Assembly: GCA_029249445.1 (NCBI GenBank) | Contig: JAQWHI010000003.1 | Coordinates: forward strand, 93,459-157,458 | Reading direction: 5' to 3' | Length of the DNA: 64,000 nt | Source of the DNA: Crocinitomicaceae bacterium | Lineage (GTDB): Bacteria; Bacteroidota; Bacteroidia; Flavobacteriales_D; Crocinitomicaceae | Shown here: piece by piece, positions 9,418 through 19,271 of the stretch | How positions within the stretch are numbered: the first letter of the stretch is position 1 | Layout of the letters: each line of letters opens with the position of its first letter | Notes under the pieces: generated by a model | The model's database searches: none | What the model saw: the letters and a program-made list of their open reading frames with translations, nothing else | Told to the model about the DNA's origin: nothing | Program-made: the position numbers and the translations under genes

Positions 9418-10707
9418 CTAATCCTCATCAACAAACCAAGTCTTGCCTCTTTTAATCATTGAATCAAAGAAAGATCCTCTTGTCTTGTTGGAATGTGTCT
9501 TTACATCTCCTGAACCTGCCACTTCTGATTCAGAATTGGTTCTTGCCATTCTTTCTAAATCTTCAAATCCTTTGTGCACGAGACCGATACCAGTCGCATA
9601 CATAGGACTTTTTATTGCCTCATTATTTGTGTTGGCCAAATGCTCCGTTGGATAACCTATCCGAGAATCCATTCCCGTAATGTATTCGAACAATTGAGTT
9701 GTGTGCTTCAACTGAGCTCCCCCACCCGTTACAACAATCCCACCGATTAGCTTTTTATCAAATCCTGAGTTTCGAATTTCATAGTGCACAAGGTCAATAA
9801 TTTCCTCCATTCTTGCTTGGATAATACTCGCCAAGTTTCTCAGAGTAATCTCTTTTGGAGCACGACCACGCAATCCTGGAATTGCCACAACTTCGTTTTC
9901 CTGACTCTCACTTGCCAATGCCGAACCAAATTTTTGCTTTAATTTCTCAGCCTGACGCTTCATAATTGCGCAACCCTCTTTTATGTCTTCAGTAATAACG
10001 TTACCCCCGAAAGGAATCACCGCAGTATGTCGGATTATTCCCTCATGGAAGATAGCAACATCGGTTGTTCCTCCACCTATATCCACTAGCACTACGCCGG
10101 CTTCCTTTTCTTCCTCAGTTAATACTGCATCTGCAGATGCAATTGGTTCAAGAATTATATCCTTCACTTTCAGCCCTGTACGTTCTACACACTTGTGAAT
10201 ATTCAATGACGCACCTATATTTCCAGTAATTATGTGGAAATTTGCTTCCAACCGAACACCAGACATTCCAATTGGATCTTTAATCCCTTGTTCGTTGTCA
10301 ATGATATATTCTTGTGGAAGAACCGTAATAATTTGCTCACCGGGAGGCATAGCCATTTTGTACATATCATCAACCAATCGATTGATATCACTCTGAGAAA
10401 TCTCCGTTTCAATATTTGATCGCGTATAAATTCCTCTATGCTGAATGCTCTTTATATGCTGTCCGGCAATACCAACATTGACAGACTTTATGTCTAGTTC
10501 ACCCTCAATTCGTTCCTCTGCTTCCTTAACAGCACCATCAATAGATTGGATTGTCTTTTCGATATTCGAAACCATTCCACGCATCACTCCCAATGACTCC
10601 GTTTTTCCCATGGACAAAATTTCAATTTTTCCATGCTCATTTTTGCGGCCTACAAAGCATGCGATCTTTGTTGTTCCAATGTCTAATCCAACTATAATTT
10701 TACCCAT
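9418..10707 (-). CDS. ftsA: Cell division protein FtsA
   Basis: This actin-like ATPase tethers FtsZ to the membrane. The N-terminal phosphate-binding loop is VGLDIGTTKIACFVG, and a second phosphate motif DIGGGTTDVAIF lies near residue 215. The C-terminus FFDSMIKRGKTWF is the expected amphipathic membrane-targeting helix. I prefer the ATG at 10707 (MGKIIVGLD); another in-frame ATG lies three codons upstream at 10716. Either start overlaps the end of ftsQ, which indicates coupling. Confidence 0.96.
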   Translation of the reverse strand: MGKIIVGLDIGTTKIACFVGRKNEHGKIEILSMGKTESLGVMRGMVSNIEKTIQSIDGAVKEAEERIEGELDIKSVNVGIAGQHIKSIQHRGIYTRSNIETEISQSDINRLVDDMYKMAMPPGEQIITVLPQEYIIDNEQGIKDPIGMSGVRLEANFHIITGNIGASLNIHKCVERTGLKVKDIILEPIASADAVLTEEEKEAGVVLVDIGGGTTDVAIFHEGIIRHTAVIPFGGNVITEDIKEGCAIMKRQAEKLKQKFGSALASESQENEVVAIPGLRGRAPKEITLRNLASIIQARMEEIIDLVHYEIRNSGFDKKLIGGIVVTGGGAQLKHTTQLFEYITGMDSRIGYPTEHLANTNNEAIKSPMYATGIGLVHKGFEDLERMARTNSESEVAGSGDVKTHSNKTRGSFFDSMIKRGKTWFVDED

Positions 10708-11509
10708 TGATCTCATTTTTCCGTTTGCAAACTATTTGACCCTCGTACTTTAAACTGATTTCAGAGTACGTACCCCATCCTTCGTAAGGCATCCCTTCTT
10801 TGTAAAATACGTTTAGCTTCTCGAACTTCTTTGAAACTTGCGTTTCCGAATAAGCAGAACCAAAAACTATCTTTTGATCCCCAACCAGTGGTATTAGCAC
10901 AAAGTCGCCGTTCTTTTTTAAGTGAATCTGACCGATCAACGAACGGAATAAGGGATCATTACAAACATAATCGGAAATCCTATAAATATCATCTAACTTT
11001 CGAATACTTTTCAAGGAATCGTTGTTGATAATTTCTGACACCGATTCTTGCCCAAAACGATCTGGTATTTCGCCTGTCACAACAAGTGATCTAGCTACAT
11101 GCTGACTTGATATGTCCATCGTATTTCCTGCATCATCTAGGTAATAGGTTTGCCCCCATTTGTTGTAGATTCTAGCAATGGGTTTTCGCATATCAATATC
11201 AATTTTCCATTGACTACCGATCATTGAATATACTTTTACATCTTTCACCTGAGAGATCGATGTTAAATACTTCTCAATTGCCTCCGCATCCAGCTGCTCT
11301 TTACGCTGTCCTTCAAAAATTAAAGCCTCAAAACGCAACAATTCGAGAACCTCACTCTCAGTAATAAAAACATGCTCATCGTCAACATGAATGGAGACAT
11401 CAGGCGCTGGTAAAAGCAATGCATCTTGCGCCTGCTGCGTTAAATAAAGTGCCGCAATCAGGCCAACACCCAAAACAAATCCTATAGCTATTTTTAACCA
11501 CCTTTTCAT
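10700..11509 (-). CDS. ftsQ: Cell division protein FtsQ
   Basis: The 269-residue protein has a short basic cytoplasmic start, one membrane helix (about residues 5-24, WLKIAIGFVLGVGLIAALYL), then a periplasmic part. It opens with a POTRA-like domain (ITESEVLELL, VKDVKVYSMIGSQWKIDI) and continues with the FtsQ beta domain. In the divisome FtsQ bridges FtsA/FtsZ to FtsI/FtsW through FtsL. Sequence conservation is low, as is usual, so the call leans on position between murC and ftsA. Its start overlaps the murC stop by four bases. Confidence 0.9.
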   Translation of the reverse strand: MKRWLKIAIGFVLGVGLIAALYLTQQAQDALLLPAPDVSIHVDDEHVFITESEVLELLRFEALIFEGQRKEQLDAEAIEKYLTSISQVKDVKVYSMIGSQWKIDIDMRKPIARIYNKWGQTYYLDDAGNTMDISSQHVARSLVVTGEIPDRFGQESVSEIINNDSLKSIRKLDDIYRISDYVCNDPLFRSLIGQIHLKKNGDFVLIPLVGDQKIVFGSAYSETQVSKKFEKLNVFYKEGMPYEGWGTYSEISLKYEGQIVCKRKNEING

Positions 11510-12876
11510 TCTGTAAATGCTTTTTTCAATTGCGGAACAATCCGATCTATATCTCCAGCGCCAATACTTAACAATACTCCCGAGGATTTATTTGCAAGGT
11601 AATTCACCGCATCTATTGGATTCGCCAATCGCTTTTCTGTGACCTTTATCTGTTCGAGTAAAGCTGCACTTGTAATGCCTGGCAATGGTTCCTCACGTGC
11701 AGGATAAATTGGAAGCAATATCACTTCATCAAGTTGACTCAATTCACGCACAAATTCATCAAAAAAGTCTCGTGTCCTCGAAAACAAATGTGGTTGAAAA
11801 ACTCCCGTTATTTTTTGATTTGGGTATAGTAATCGTACTGAGGAAACTAGGGCACAGATTTCTGTTGGGTGATGTGCATAATCATCAATATAAATGAAGT
11901 CATTCGTTCGAATGTGGTATTCAAACCTGCGTTTTACACCCGCAAATGTTTTGAGCCCATGCCGAATCACATCTTCAGTTAACCCCAGTCCCTTACACAA
12001 AGCGATACATGCAATTGCATTCTCTGCATTGTGCAACCCAGGAATACCCAATTCCACTTCCGTCCAACAACCAGAGGGTGTATCCAAATCGAAGAAAAAG
12101 CGCCCTTCTTCAAATCGAGGATTAAATCCTCTGTAATCCGCAGGGATATCAAGCCCATAGGTAACTTCATTTTTATGATTTATTCTTACACTGCTATGAC
12201 GCACCAGAAAACCATTGACGTCGATACGCTCTACATATTCTTTGAATCCATCAAAAAAATGATCGTTACTTCCATAGATATCCAAATGATCTGCATCCGT
12301 AGAGGTAATAATTGAAGCAAAAGGATTCAATTGTAAAAAAGATCGATCAAACTCGTCCGCCTCAACAACGGTAAGATCACTTTCTCCACGAATGAAATTA
12401 GATTGAAAATTGGTGCTTATACCTCCTAAAAATGCATTACACTTCAAGCTAGACTCATTCAATAAGTGGGCAAGAATCGTACTTGTGGTCGTTTTCCCAT
12501 GTGTTCCAGCAACCCCTAAAGCCTTTGAGTCTCTCGTAATCATTCCGAGTACTTCCGCCCGCTTCAATACCGTATATTTCGAATGTCGAACATGCATGAG
12601 TTCCCCGAAATTTGAGGGAATTGCCGGAGTATAAACGACTAGAGTTCTGGTAACGTCCTCATAAGGTGTGGGGATATTCGAGCCAAAATCACTGTAGTGA
12701 ATTTCAATACCCTCCGACTCTAATTGTGCTGTGAATGTTGTTTTTGTTTTGTCATACCCTCCAACAGACCAGCCCTGACCATTAAAATAACGAGCCAATG
12801 CAGACATGCCAATTCCCCCAACACCTATAAAATAAGCGCGATCAAATTGATTGATATTTATTGTACTTCCACTCAA
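11506..12876 (-). CDS. murC: UDP-N-acetylmuramate--L-alanine ligase
   Basis: MurC adds L-Ala to UDP-MurNAc, the first peptide step of peptidoglycan synthesis. The 456-residue protein shows the N-terminal nucleotide-sugar-binding domain (FIGVGGIGMSALARYF), the ATP loop GVAGTHGKTTTSTILAHLL and the Mur ligase C-terminal domain with YIDDYAHHPTEI. Length is normal. It overlaps both murG and ftsQ by four bases, a typical coupled operon arrangement. Confidence 0.96.
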   Translation of the reverse strand: MSGSTININQFDRAYFIGVGGIGMSALARYFNGQGWSVGGYDKTKTTFTAQLESEGIEIHYSDFGSNIPTPYEDVTRTLVVYTPAIPSNFGELMHVRHSKYTVLKRAEVLGMITRDSKALGVAGTHGKTTTSTILAHLLNESSLKCNAFLGGISTNFQSNFIRGESDLTVVEADEFDRSFLQLNPFASIITSTDADHLDIYGSNDHFFDGFKEYVERIDVNGFLVRHSSVRINHKNEVTYGLDIPADYRGFNPRFEEGRFFFDLDTPSGCWTEVELGIPGLHNAENAIACIALCKGLGLTEDVIRHGLKTFAGVKRRFEYHIRTNDFIYIDDYAHHPTEICALVSSVRLLYPNQKITGVFQPHLFSRTRDFFDEFVRELSQLDEVILLPIYPAREEPLPGITSAALLEQIKVTEKRLANPIDAVNYLANKSSGVLLSIGAGDIDRIVPQLKKAFTE

Positions 12877-13973
12877 CTATTTGTGATTTTTTCTAGTGCA
12901 TCTACAATGTCAGAAGTTGCATTTGGCTTTCCTAAAACTGCGATGTTTTGCTTTAAGTCATTCTGCGCCAACTCATCATTTATTAACGCGAAGGCAGTTG
13001 AAATTAGATCTTTTTTTGCATCAACATCTCGAACGAGAATAGCTGCATTCTTATTCACCAATGCCATTGCGTTTACTGTTTGATGGTCCTCGGAAACGTT
13101 CGGAGAAGGAACCAATATTGTTGGCTTTTTAACCAGACACAATTCCGAAACAGAACTCGCCCCAGCACGAGAAATAATTAAATCTGCCATTGCATATGCC
13201 AAATCCATTTTCATTACAAATTGAGTTAATTTGACATTCCCCATATCAACCCCATTTAATTCTTTTTGTAATTTTTCATAATAGAGCTTGCCACATTGCC
13301 AAAGGACTTGAACACCGGAATCGGTCAATACTTCTAATTGTTCAACAACACTATCGTTTAAAGTTTTTGCCCCTAAACTTCCTCCAATAATTAATACTAT
13401 TTTCTTGGTAGGATCAAAGCCATATTCTTTACACCCCTCCTCTTTTTTACCTTCAATTGCTACCGCTGAATTACGACATGGATTCCCAGTTACAATGATA
13501 CGATCAGTAGGAAAAAACTTCTCCATGCCTTCGTAACCACAGCAAATAACATTTGCTCGTTTCGATAATAATTTATTGGTCTTACCTGCAAAAGCATTCT
13601 GCTCTTGCAGCGCTGTAGGATATCTCATTAGGGAAGCTGCCATTAAGGTCGGACCACTTGCATAGCCGCCAACACCAACAACAAGCTCTGGATTGAATCT
13701 TTTAATTATTGTTCGTGCTTTCAAAACACTTTTAATTATTTTAAACGGCAACAGAAAGTTCGAAACCGAAAGCTTACGCTTTAAACCGACAATTTCTAGT
13801 CCCACAATTTCGTATCCAGCAGCTGGAACTTTCTCCATTTCCATTTTTCCTGACGCACCAACAAATAGTATTTCGGCATCTGGATTTCTCCTCTTAATTT
13901 CATCAGCAATTGCAATAGCAGGAAAAATATGTCCTCCTGTACCCCCTCCTGATATTAAAGCTCTTTTGATCAT
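12873..13973 (-). CDS. murG: UDP-GlcNAc transferase MurG (lipid II synthesis)
   Basis: MurG converts lipid I to lipid II on the inner face of the membrane. The 366-residue GT-B glycosyltransferase has the N-terminal glycine loop SGGGTGGHIFPAIAIADEI, the VGVGGYASGP motif near residue 100, and GGSLGAKTLND opening the C-terminal lobe. ISRAGASSVSEL is the UDP-GlcNAc-binding motif. The start follows ftsW after six bases. Confidence 0.96.
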   Translation of the reverse strand: MIKRALISGGGTGGHIFPAIAIADEIKRRNPDAEILFVGASGKMEMEKVPAAGYEIVGLEIVGLKRKLSVSNFLLPFKIIKSVLKARTIIKRFNPELVVGVGGYASGPTLMAASLMRYPTALQEQNAFAGKTNKLLSKRANVICCGYEGMEKFFPTDRIIVTGNPCRNSAVAIEGKKEEGCKEYGFDPTKKIVLIIGGSLGAKTLNDSVVEQLEVLTDSGVQVLWQCGKLYYEKLQKELNGVDMGNVKLTQFVMKMDLAYAMADLIISRAGASSVSELCLVKKPTILVPSPNVSEDHQTVNAMALVNKNAAILVRDVDAKKDLISTAFALINDELAQNDLKQNIAVLGKPNATSDIVDALEKITNS

Positions 13974-13979
13974 ATGCTA

Positions 13980-15158
13980 TTACTTTACTAAAACTTGATC
14001 ATCCAATAGATCTTCACTATTTCTTGATTTCATCTGCCTATTCGAAATACTTAATACAATCCCGAGTGCGAGACACGTCATAATCAAAGCAGAACCACCC
14101 ATTGCTAGTAATGGCATATTTTGCCCGGTAACAGGAAACATCCCCGTGCAAACAAGCATATTTACTGCGGCTTGACCAAGCAATAAAATTCCAATACCAA
14201 TGCAAAGGTAAGTCTCAAATAGCTTATCTGAACTCAGCCCAATTCGTATAATTCGGAACAGCAAAATCAGATAGAGTAAGACGAGTAATATTGCAGACAA
14301 TAGACCAAATTCTTCAACAAAACTCGAATAATAAAAATCCGCATAAGCTTCAGGAGTATACTCCTTTAACTCACCATCTCCAACTCCTTTTCCAAATATT
14401 GACCCGTTATATATGGCTAAAGAGGCATTAATTGCCTGGGCATTCTCTTGAACATTTTCCTCATCATTAATTTTATTTAGGACACGGTTCTCCCATGTTT
14501 CATAACGTGGTAATAAATTTAAATCTGGAGCTGCTTTATGCATCAACACAATAAACAGAAATAAAGCAATTCCTCCACCAATCAGACTTAAAATTTTTAA
14601 TAATGGGACACGCCCAAGAAACAGGAGCGTCAATGATATAGAGAACAAAATGGCTGCAGTTGAAAAGTTATCCTTAACGATCAATCCACAAATTATGACA
14701 ATTGGAGCAACAATTGGCCAAAACCCATTGCGCCAATCATTGAGTTCATTCTTCTTTTTTACCAACAAACGTGAAACATAAATTACCAATGCCAACTTGG
14801 CGAAATCAGAAGATTGAAATGTTAAACCAACAAAAGGAATCTGAACCCAACGCCCGGCATCGTTCACTCTTGTACCGAAGAAGAATGTAAAAATAAGCAA
14901 AGCAACAGCTAGATAAAAGCCAAACTTGGCGAGCTGTGAAATGTACTTTGGGTCTTTCTTGTGCACCCAAAACATGACACCCAAACCAATAAGTACATAC
15001 ATCAAATGCTTGAATAAATACTTAAATGGTGTTCCTCCCTCGATTTTAACAAGAATCGGCACAAAACTGTATACGCTCACCAAAGAAAAAGCCAACATAA
15101 TAAGGGTGATAATCCAAATCACTCGATCTCCTTGCAAATATTTAAGTACGCTACTCAT
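13980..15158 (-). CDS. ftsW: FtsW/SEDS peptidoglycan polymerase
   Basis: The 392-residue integral membrane protein has about ten predicted helices and matches the SEDS family of glycan polymerases that work with class B PBPs at the septum. It shows the long periplasmic loop with ETWENRVLNKIN and the conserved region FAKLALVIYVSRLL. Near the end it has TGMFPVTGQNMPLLAMGGSALI, given here in two parts as TGMFPVTGQNMP and LLAMGGSALI. Position between murD and murG supports FtsW over RodA. Confidence 0.94.
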   Translation of the reverse strand: MSSVLKYLQGDRVIWIITLIMLAFSLVSVYSFVPILVKIEGGTPFKYLFKHLMYVLIGLGVMFWVHKKDPKYISQLAKFGFYLAVALLIFTFFFGTRVNDAGRWVQIPFVGLTFQSSDFAKLALVIYVSRLLVKKKNELNDWRNGFWPIVAPIVIICGLIVKDNFSTAAILFSISLTLLFLGRVPLLKILSLIGGGIALFLFIVLMHKAAPDLNLLPRYETWENRVLNKINDEENVQENAQAINASLAIYNGSIFGKGVGDGELKEYTPEAYADFYYSSFVEEFGLLSAILLVLLYLILLFRIIRIGLSSDKLFETYLCIGIGILLLGQAAVNMLVCTGMFPVTGQNMPLLAMGGSALIMTCLALGIVLSISNRQMKSRNSEDLLDDQVLVK

Positions 15159-15208
15159 TAATCATTGAAATAATAAATTCATTCTGGCTCTTCGTCCATC
15201 GACAAATA

Positions 15209-16621
15209 TTAAAGCGATCTAACGGCTTTTTTAAATGCATTTCCACGCTCCTCATAATTCTCGAATAGATCAAAGCTGGCGCATGCTGGCGATAAAAGCA
15301 CCGATTCATCTTTGCTTGCCAAACGATATCCATATGCTACAGCTTCTAGTGCTGACCCTGCTTCATAAAGCTCTATATCCAACTCTGCAAATGCTTCCAT
15401 GATTTTATTGTTGTCTTTTCCAAGACAAACAATGGCTTTTACCTTATCTTTTACCAATTCGAACAACTCAGAATAATCATTCCCTTTATCAACACCTCCA
15501 ACAATCCAAACAGTTGGTTTATCCATACTTTCAAGGGCGAACCAAGTCGAGTTTACATTTGTTGCTTTCGAATCGTTAATAAATTCGATTCCGTGCACCT
15601 TGGCCACGAATTCAAGTCGGTGTTCTACGTTGACAAAGTCAGAAAGACTTTCACGAACCACTTCCTTTCTAATTTCTAAGATGCGTGACGTAATACCTGA
15701 CGCCAGCGAATTTTGGGCATTGTGCTTGCCTTTGAGGGCTAAATCATGAATTGACATAGTGAATTGTTGTTTATTTGTGTTGATTATTATTTGTTGATTG
15801 TCGTTTAAATATCCTCCCTGATCGAATTCTTTGGTGAGGGAAAAGGGCGCTTTTTTGGCCTTGATATCGCTTGTATTAACATAACTTGAGATTATTGGAT
15901 CATCAAAGTTGTAAATGAACCAATCGTCTTCAGTCTGGTTTTGAATGATCCTGAACTTTGACGCTGAATAGTTTTCCATCTTATTGTCATAGCGGTCCAA
16001 ATGATCAGGTGTAATATTTAATAAAACAGCTATATCTGCTTTAAATTCGTACATATCATCCAACTGAAAAGAACTCAATTCCAGTACAAACCAATCATAA
16101 GCATTCTCAGCAACCTGTTTGGCGTAGCTATCTCCAATATTTCCGGCCAGACCAACATTAAGTCCGGCATTTTTTAAAATATGATGTGTCAACAATGCGC
16201 TTGTTGTTTTACCATTGCTACCAGTAATACAAATGGTCTTTGCAGTCGAATAGTAACCGGCGAACTCTATCTCAGAAATGACTTTGATTCCAGCTTCTCT
16301 AGCCGCAACAACTGCAGCTACTTTGGGTGATATTCCGGGAGATTTCACAATCAAATCTGCTCTCAATAGTTCATCAACAGAGTGTTTATTTTCTTCCCAA
16401 TTGACTTCTAAATCAACTAAAGACACTTTAAATTTTTCACTAATCGCACCAAAATCAGAGACAAAGACTGTCCACCCATACTTCTTAGCAAGAATAGCTG
16501 TTCCGATACCACTTTCACCAGCTCCCAAGATTACGATATGTCCAGATTGAATCTTTTTCAATGTTATCGAACTTTCAATGTTACTATGGTGATTACCGCC
16601 AAGAGAATTGCTATGATCCAA
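15209..16621 (-). CDS. murD: UDP-MurNAc-L-alanine--D-glutamate ligase
   Basis: MurD adds D-Glu to the growing stem peptide. The protein has the N-terminal Rossmann-like motif [18 protein letters not shown], the ATP loop [32 protein letters not shown], and a C-terminal ligase domain ending [18 protein letters not shown]. The start is uncertain. The ATG at 16621 overlaps the mraY end by 58 bases and adds about 20 residues not typical of MurD. A TTG at 16561, two bases after the mraY stop, gives 450 residues and a normal N-terminus, and may be the true start. Confidence 0.95.
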   Translation of the reverse strand: MDHSNSLGGNHHSNIESSITLKKIQSGHIVILGAGESGIGTAILAKKYGWTVFVSDFGAISEKFKVSLVDLEVNWEENKHSVDELLRADLIVKSPGISPKVAAVVAAREAGIKVISEIEFAGYYSTAKTICITGSNGKTTSALLTHHILKNAGLNVGLAGNIGDSYAKQVAENAYDWFVLELSSFQLDDMYEFKADIAVLLNITPDHLDRYDNKMENYSASKFRIIQNQTEDDWFIYNFDDPIISSYVNTSDIKAKKAPFSLTKEFDQGGYLNDNQQIIINTNKQQFTMSIHDLALKGKHNAQNSLASGITSRILEIRKEVVRESLSDFVNVEHRLEFVAKVHGIEFINDSKATNVNSTWFALESMDKPTVWIVGGVDKGNDYSELFELVKDKVKAIVCLGKDNNKIMEAFAELDIELYEAGSALEAVAYGYRLASKDESVLLSPACASFDLFENYEERGNAFKKAVRSL

Positions 16622-17811
16622 AATCGAGCAACAATTTTTGCTTCATGCATTCCCTTTTTCTGATAATGGTGATGAAGAGGCGCCATTCGGAAAATACGCC
16701 TTCCTTCGCCCGTTTTTTTCTTCGTGTACTTGAACCAACCGACCTGCATAATCACAGAAAGGTTCTCAATTAGAAATACACCACAAAGAATTGGAATTAA
16801 AAGTTCTTTGCGTATAGCGATTGCAAATACGGCAATAATGCCTCCCAATGCCAAACTTCCCGTATCCCCCATAAAGACTTGTGCCGGAAAAGAATTGTAC
16901 CACAAAAACCCAACACATGCACCTACAAATGCCGAGATGAAAATTACCAGTTCCTCAGCATCTGGGATGTACATTACATCGAGATAATCGGCGAAATGAA
17001 CATTTGTCGATACATAGGCTAAAATGGCGAGTGAAATTCCAACAATAGCAGAAGTGCCGGTTGCCAATCCATCCAATCCATCGGTCATGTTTGCACCATT
17101 GGAAACTGCGATAACAATAAAAATGACAACAGGAATAAATAAAAGCCATCCCCACGTTCCCATCCAATCTCCTACAAGCCAATTGTAGTTGAACTCATTG
17201 TTGCTTACAAATGGGATTGTAGTCGTCATGTCATCAGTTTCAATCCATTTGGAATCATCCGAATCATCTTCATTGATGTGCATTTTGGTTACAAACTTTT
17301 CGCTATGTTGTAACTTGTAATCTGCATCTACTTTTTTATGTACGACTACATCTGGATGGAAATATAAAATACAACCTACAATCAATCCGACACCGATTTG
17401 TCCTACAATTTTAAACCTACCAGCAAGCCCTTCCTTATTTTTTTTAAATACCTTGATGTAATCATCTATAAATCCGATTGTACCCAACCATACGGTCGCA
17501 ATTAACATCGTGATTACGTAAATGCTATCCAATCGGGCAAATAATAAAGTTGGAATTAAAATTGCGGCTAAAATGATCAGTCCTCCCATCGTTGGTGTAC
17601 CTTGCTTCGCCAATTGTCCCTCCAAACCTAGGTCGCGAACCGTTTCCCCAATTTGCTGCTTTTGCAACAAACCGATCAATCGTTTTCCAAAAACCATGGA
17701 AACAATTAACGATGTCATTAGAGCCATAGCTGCCCTGAATGAAATGTAATCAAACAACCCTGCACCAGGGAAGTCAAAATCGTTCAAATATTGGAATAAG
17801 TAATACAACAT
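16564..17811 (-). CDS. mraY: Phospho-MurNAc-pentapeptide transferase MraY
   Basis: MraY makes lipid I from UDP-MurNAc-pentapeptide and undecaprenyl phosphate. The 415-residue polytopic protein has the [11 protein letters not shown] region, the aspartate motif [35 protein letters not shown] and MAPLHHHYQ. It is about 50 residues longer than proteobacterial MraY because of an insert after residue 150 that is rich in His, Asp and Lys. I recall this as usual for Bacteroidota. Its start shares one base with the murE stop. Confidence 0.96.
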   Translation of the reverse strand: MLYYLFQYLNDFDFPGAGLFDYISFRAAMALMTSLIVSMVFGKRLIGLLQKQQIGETVRDLGLEGQLAKQGTPTMGGLIILAAILIPTLLFARLDSIYVITMLIATVWLGTIGFIDDYIKVFKKNKEGLAGRFKIVGQIGVGLIVGCILYFHPDVVVHKKVDADYKLQHSEKFVTKMHINEDDSDDSKWIETDDMTTTIPFVSNNEFNYNWLVGDWMGTWGWLLFIPVVIFIVIAVSNGANMTDGLDGLATGTSAIVGISLAILAYVSTNVHFADYLDVMYIPDAEELVIFISAFVGACVGFLWYNSFPAQVFMGDTGSLALGGIIAVFAIAIRKELLIPILCGVFLIENLSVIMQVGWFKYTKKKTGEGRRIFRMAPLHHHYQKKGMHEAKIVARFWIIAILLAVITIVTLKVR

Positions 17812-19271
17812 TATTTATTGAGTTTTTTAAATAGTTCCTTAATCGTATTCAAATCATCGAAATCATGGCGAACACCATTGATATCTTGGTACTTCTCATG
17901 GCCTTTTCCGGCAATCAGAATGATATCATTCGTTTCTGCCATAGATACAGCGGTCTTTATTGCTTGCATTCGGTCAACAATAGAAAGTGTTTTTTTATAG
18001 TTTGCGGCATCAACGCCCGCCATCATTTCATTTATAATAGAATTTGGATCTTCAGACCTCGGATTGTCTGAGGTAAGAATCACTTTGTCGGATCGATCAC
18101 ATGCAATTTTAGCCATCATTGGTCTTTTACTTCGATCACGGTCTCCTCCGCATCCCACGACAGTGAAGACCGTTTCATTCTTGGTTCGAATGTTCTCGAT
18201 TGTCTTCAATACATTGTCCAGCGCATCTGGGGTATGCGCGTAATCAACAATCGCAATTACTCCACTGGTACTACGTATATGTTCAAACCGCCCATCAACT
18301 GATTTTAATTCACTAAGCGCGGTCAAAACTTCTGTTTCATCATCACCCAACTCCTGCGCAATTCCATACACAGCTATCAGATTGTATGCATTAAAATCTC
18401 CTACCAAACGGGTCCAAAGCTCCTTTCCATTGATGTTTAACACCAAACCTGAGAATTGATTCTCCAAAACTTTTGCCGTATAGTCCCCCATCGATTTTAG
18501 AGCGTACGACCGTTTTTTCGCTTTTGTATTTTGAAGCATGATCTCTCCATTCTTATCATCAACATTTGTCAATGCAAAAGCTGTTTTTGGCAATCGGTCA
18601 AAAAACGTCTTCTTAACATCAATGTATTCTTTGAATGTCTTGTGATAATCTAGGTGGTCATGAGTAATATTGGTAAAAGCACCTCCCTTAAATGTTAGAT
18701 CAAGAACTCTCTTTTGATGAATCGCATGTGAACTTACTTCCATAAAGCAATGGGAGATGCCCTGTTCAACCATCTCCTTTAGCAATCGATTCAATACAAT
18801 CGGATCTGGCGTGGTATGTGTTGAAAGAATATCTCGGTCTCCAATCTTATTGACCACTGTGGAAATTAAACCACATGAATATCCAAGTCTCGAGTATAAA
18901 TTAAATAGAAGCGTGGTGATTGTTGTCTTTCCATTGGTGCCAGTAACGCCGATAAGATTCAATTTTTTTGAAGGTTCATCAAAAAAGTTTCCCGCCATTA
19001 TTGCCAAAGCGCTCTGTGTATCACTAACAACGATTAATTGGACTGATTCAGGAACTTCAACTACTCTTTCAGCAATTATTACAGTGCAACCCGCATCGCA
19101 AACTTCTGGAATAAAATCATGACCATCACGTGCAACACCTTGAATCGCAAAGAATACAGAATTTGATTTTGCTTGACGTGAATCAAATGTCAAAAAATCA
19201 ACAGACACATCAGTTGTTCCATGCACTTCAACAATGTTTACGCCGTACAAAATATCTTTCAACACCTGCAT
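17811..19271 (-). CDS. murE: UDP-MurNAc-tripeptide synthetase
   Basis: MurE adds the third residue of the stem peptide. The 486-residue protein has the N-terminal UDP-MurNAc-binding domain, the ATP loop [16 protein letters not shown] and [14 protein letters not shown]. The C-terminal domain has [10 protein letters not shown]: the DNPR motif is the hallmark of enzymes specific for meso-diaminopimelate rather than lysine. Start and stop abut ftsI and mraY. Confidence 0.96.
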   Translation of the reverse strand: MQVLKDILYGVNIVEVHGTTDVSVDFLTFDSRQAKSNSVFFAIQGVARDGHDFIPEVCDAGCTVIIAERVVEVPESVQLIVVSDTQSALAIMAGNFFDEPSKKLNLIGVTGTNGKTTITTLLFNLYSRLGYSCGLISTVVNKIGDRDILSTHTTPDPIVLNRLLKEMVEQGISHCFMEVSSHAIHQKRVLDLTFKGGAFTNITHDHLDYHKTFKEYIDVKKTFFDRLPKTAFALTNVDDKNGEIMLQNTKAKKRSYALKSMGDYTAKVLENQFSGLVLNINGKELWTRLVGDFNAYNLIAVYGIAQELGDDETEVLTALSELKSVDGRFEHIRSTSGVIAIVDYAHTPDALDNVLKTIENIRTKNETVFTVVGCGGDRDRSKRPMMAKIACDRSDKVILTSDNPRSEDPNSIINEMMAGVDAANYKKTLSIVDRMQAIKTAVSMAETNDIILIAGKGHEKYQDINGVRHDFDDLNTIKELFKKLNK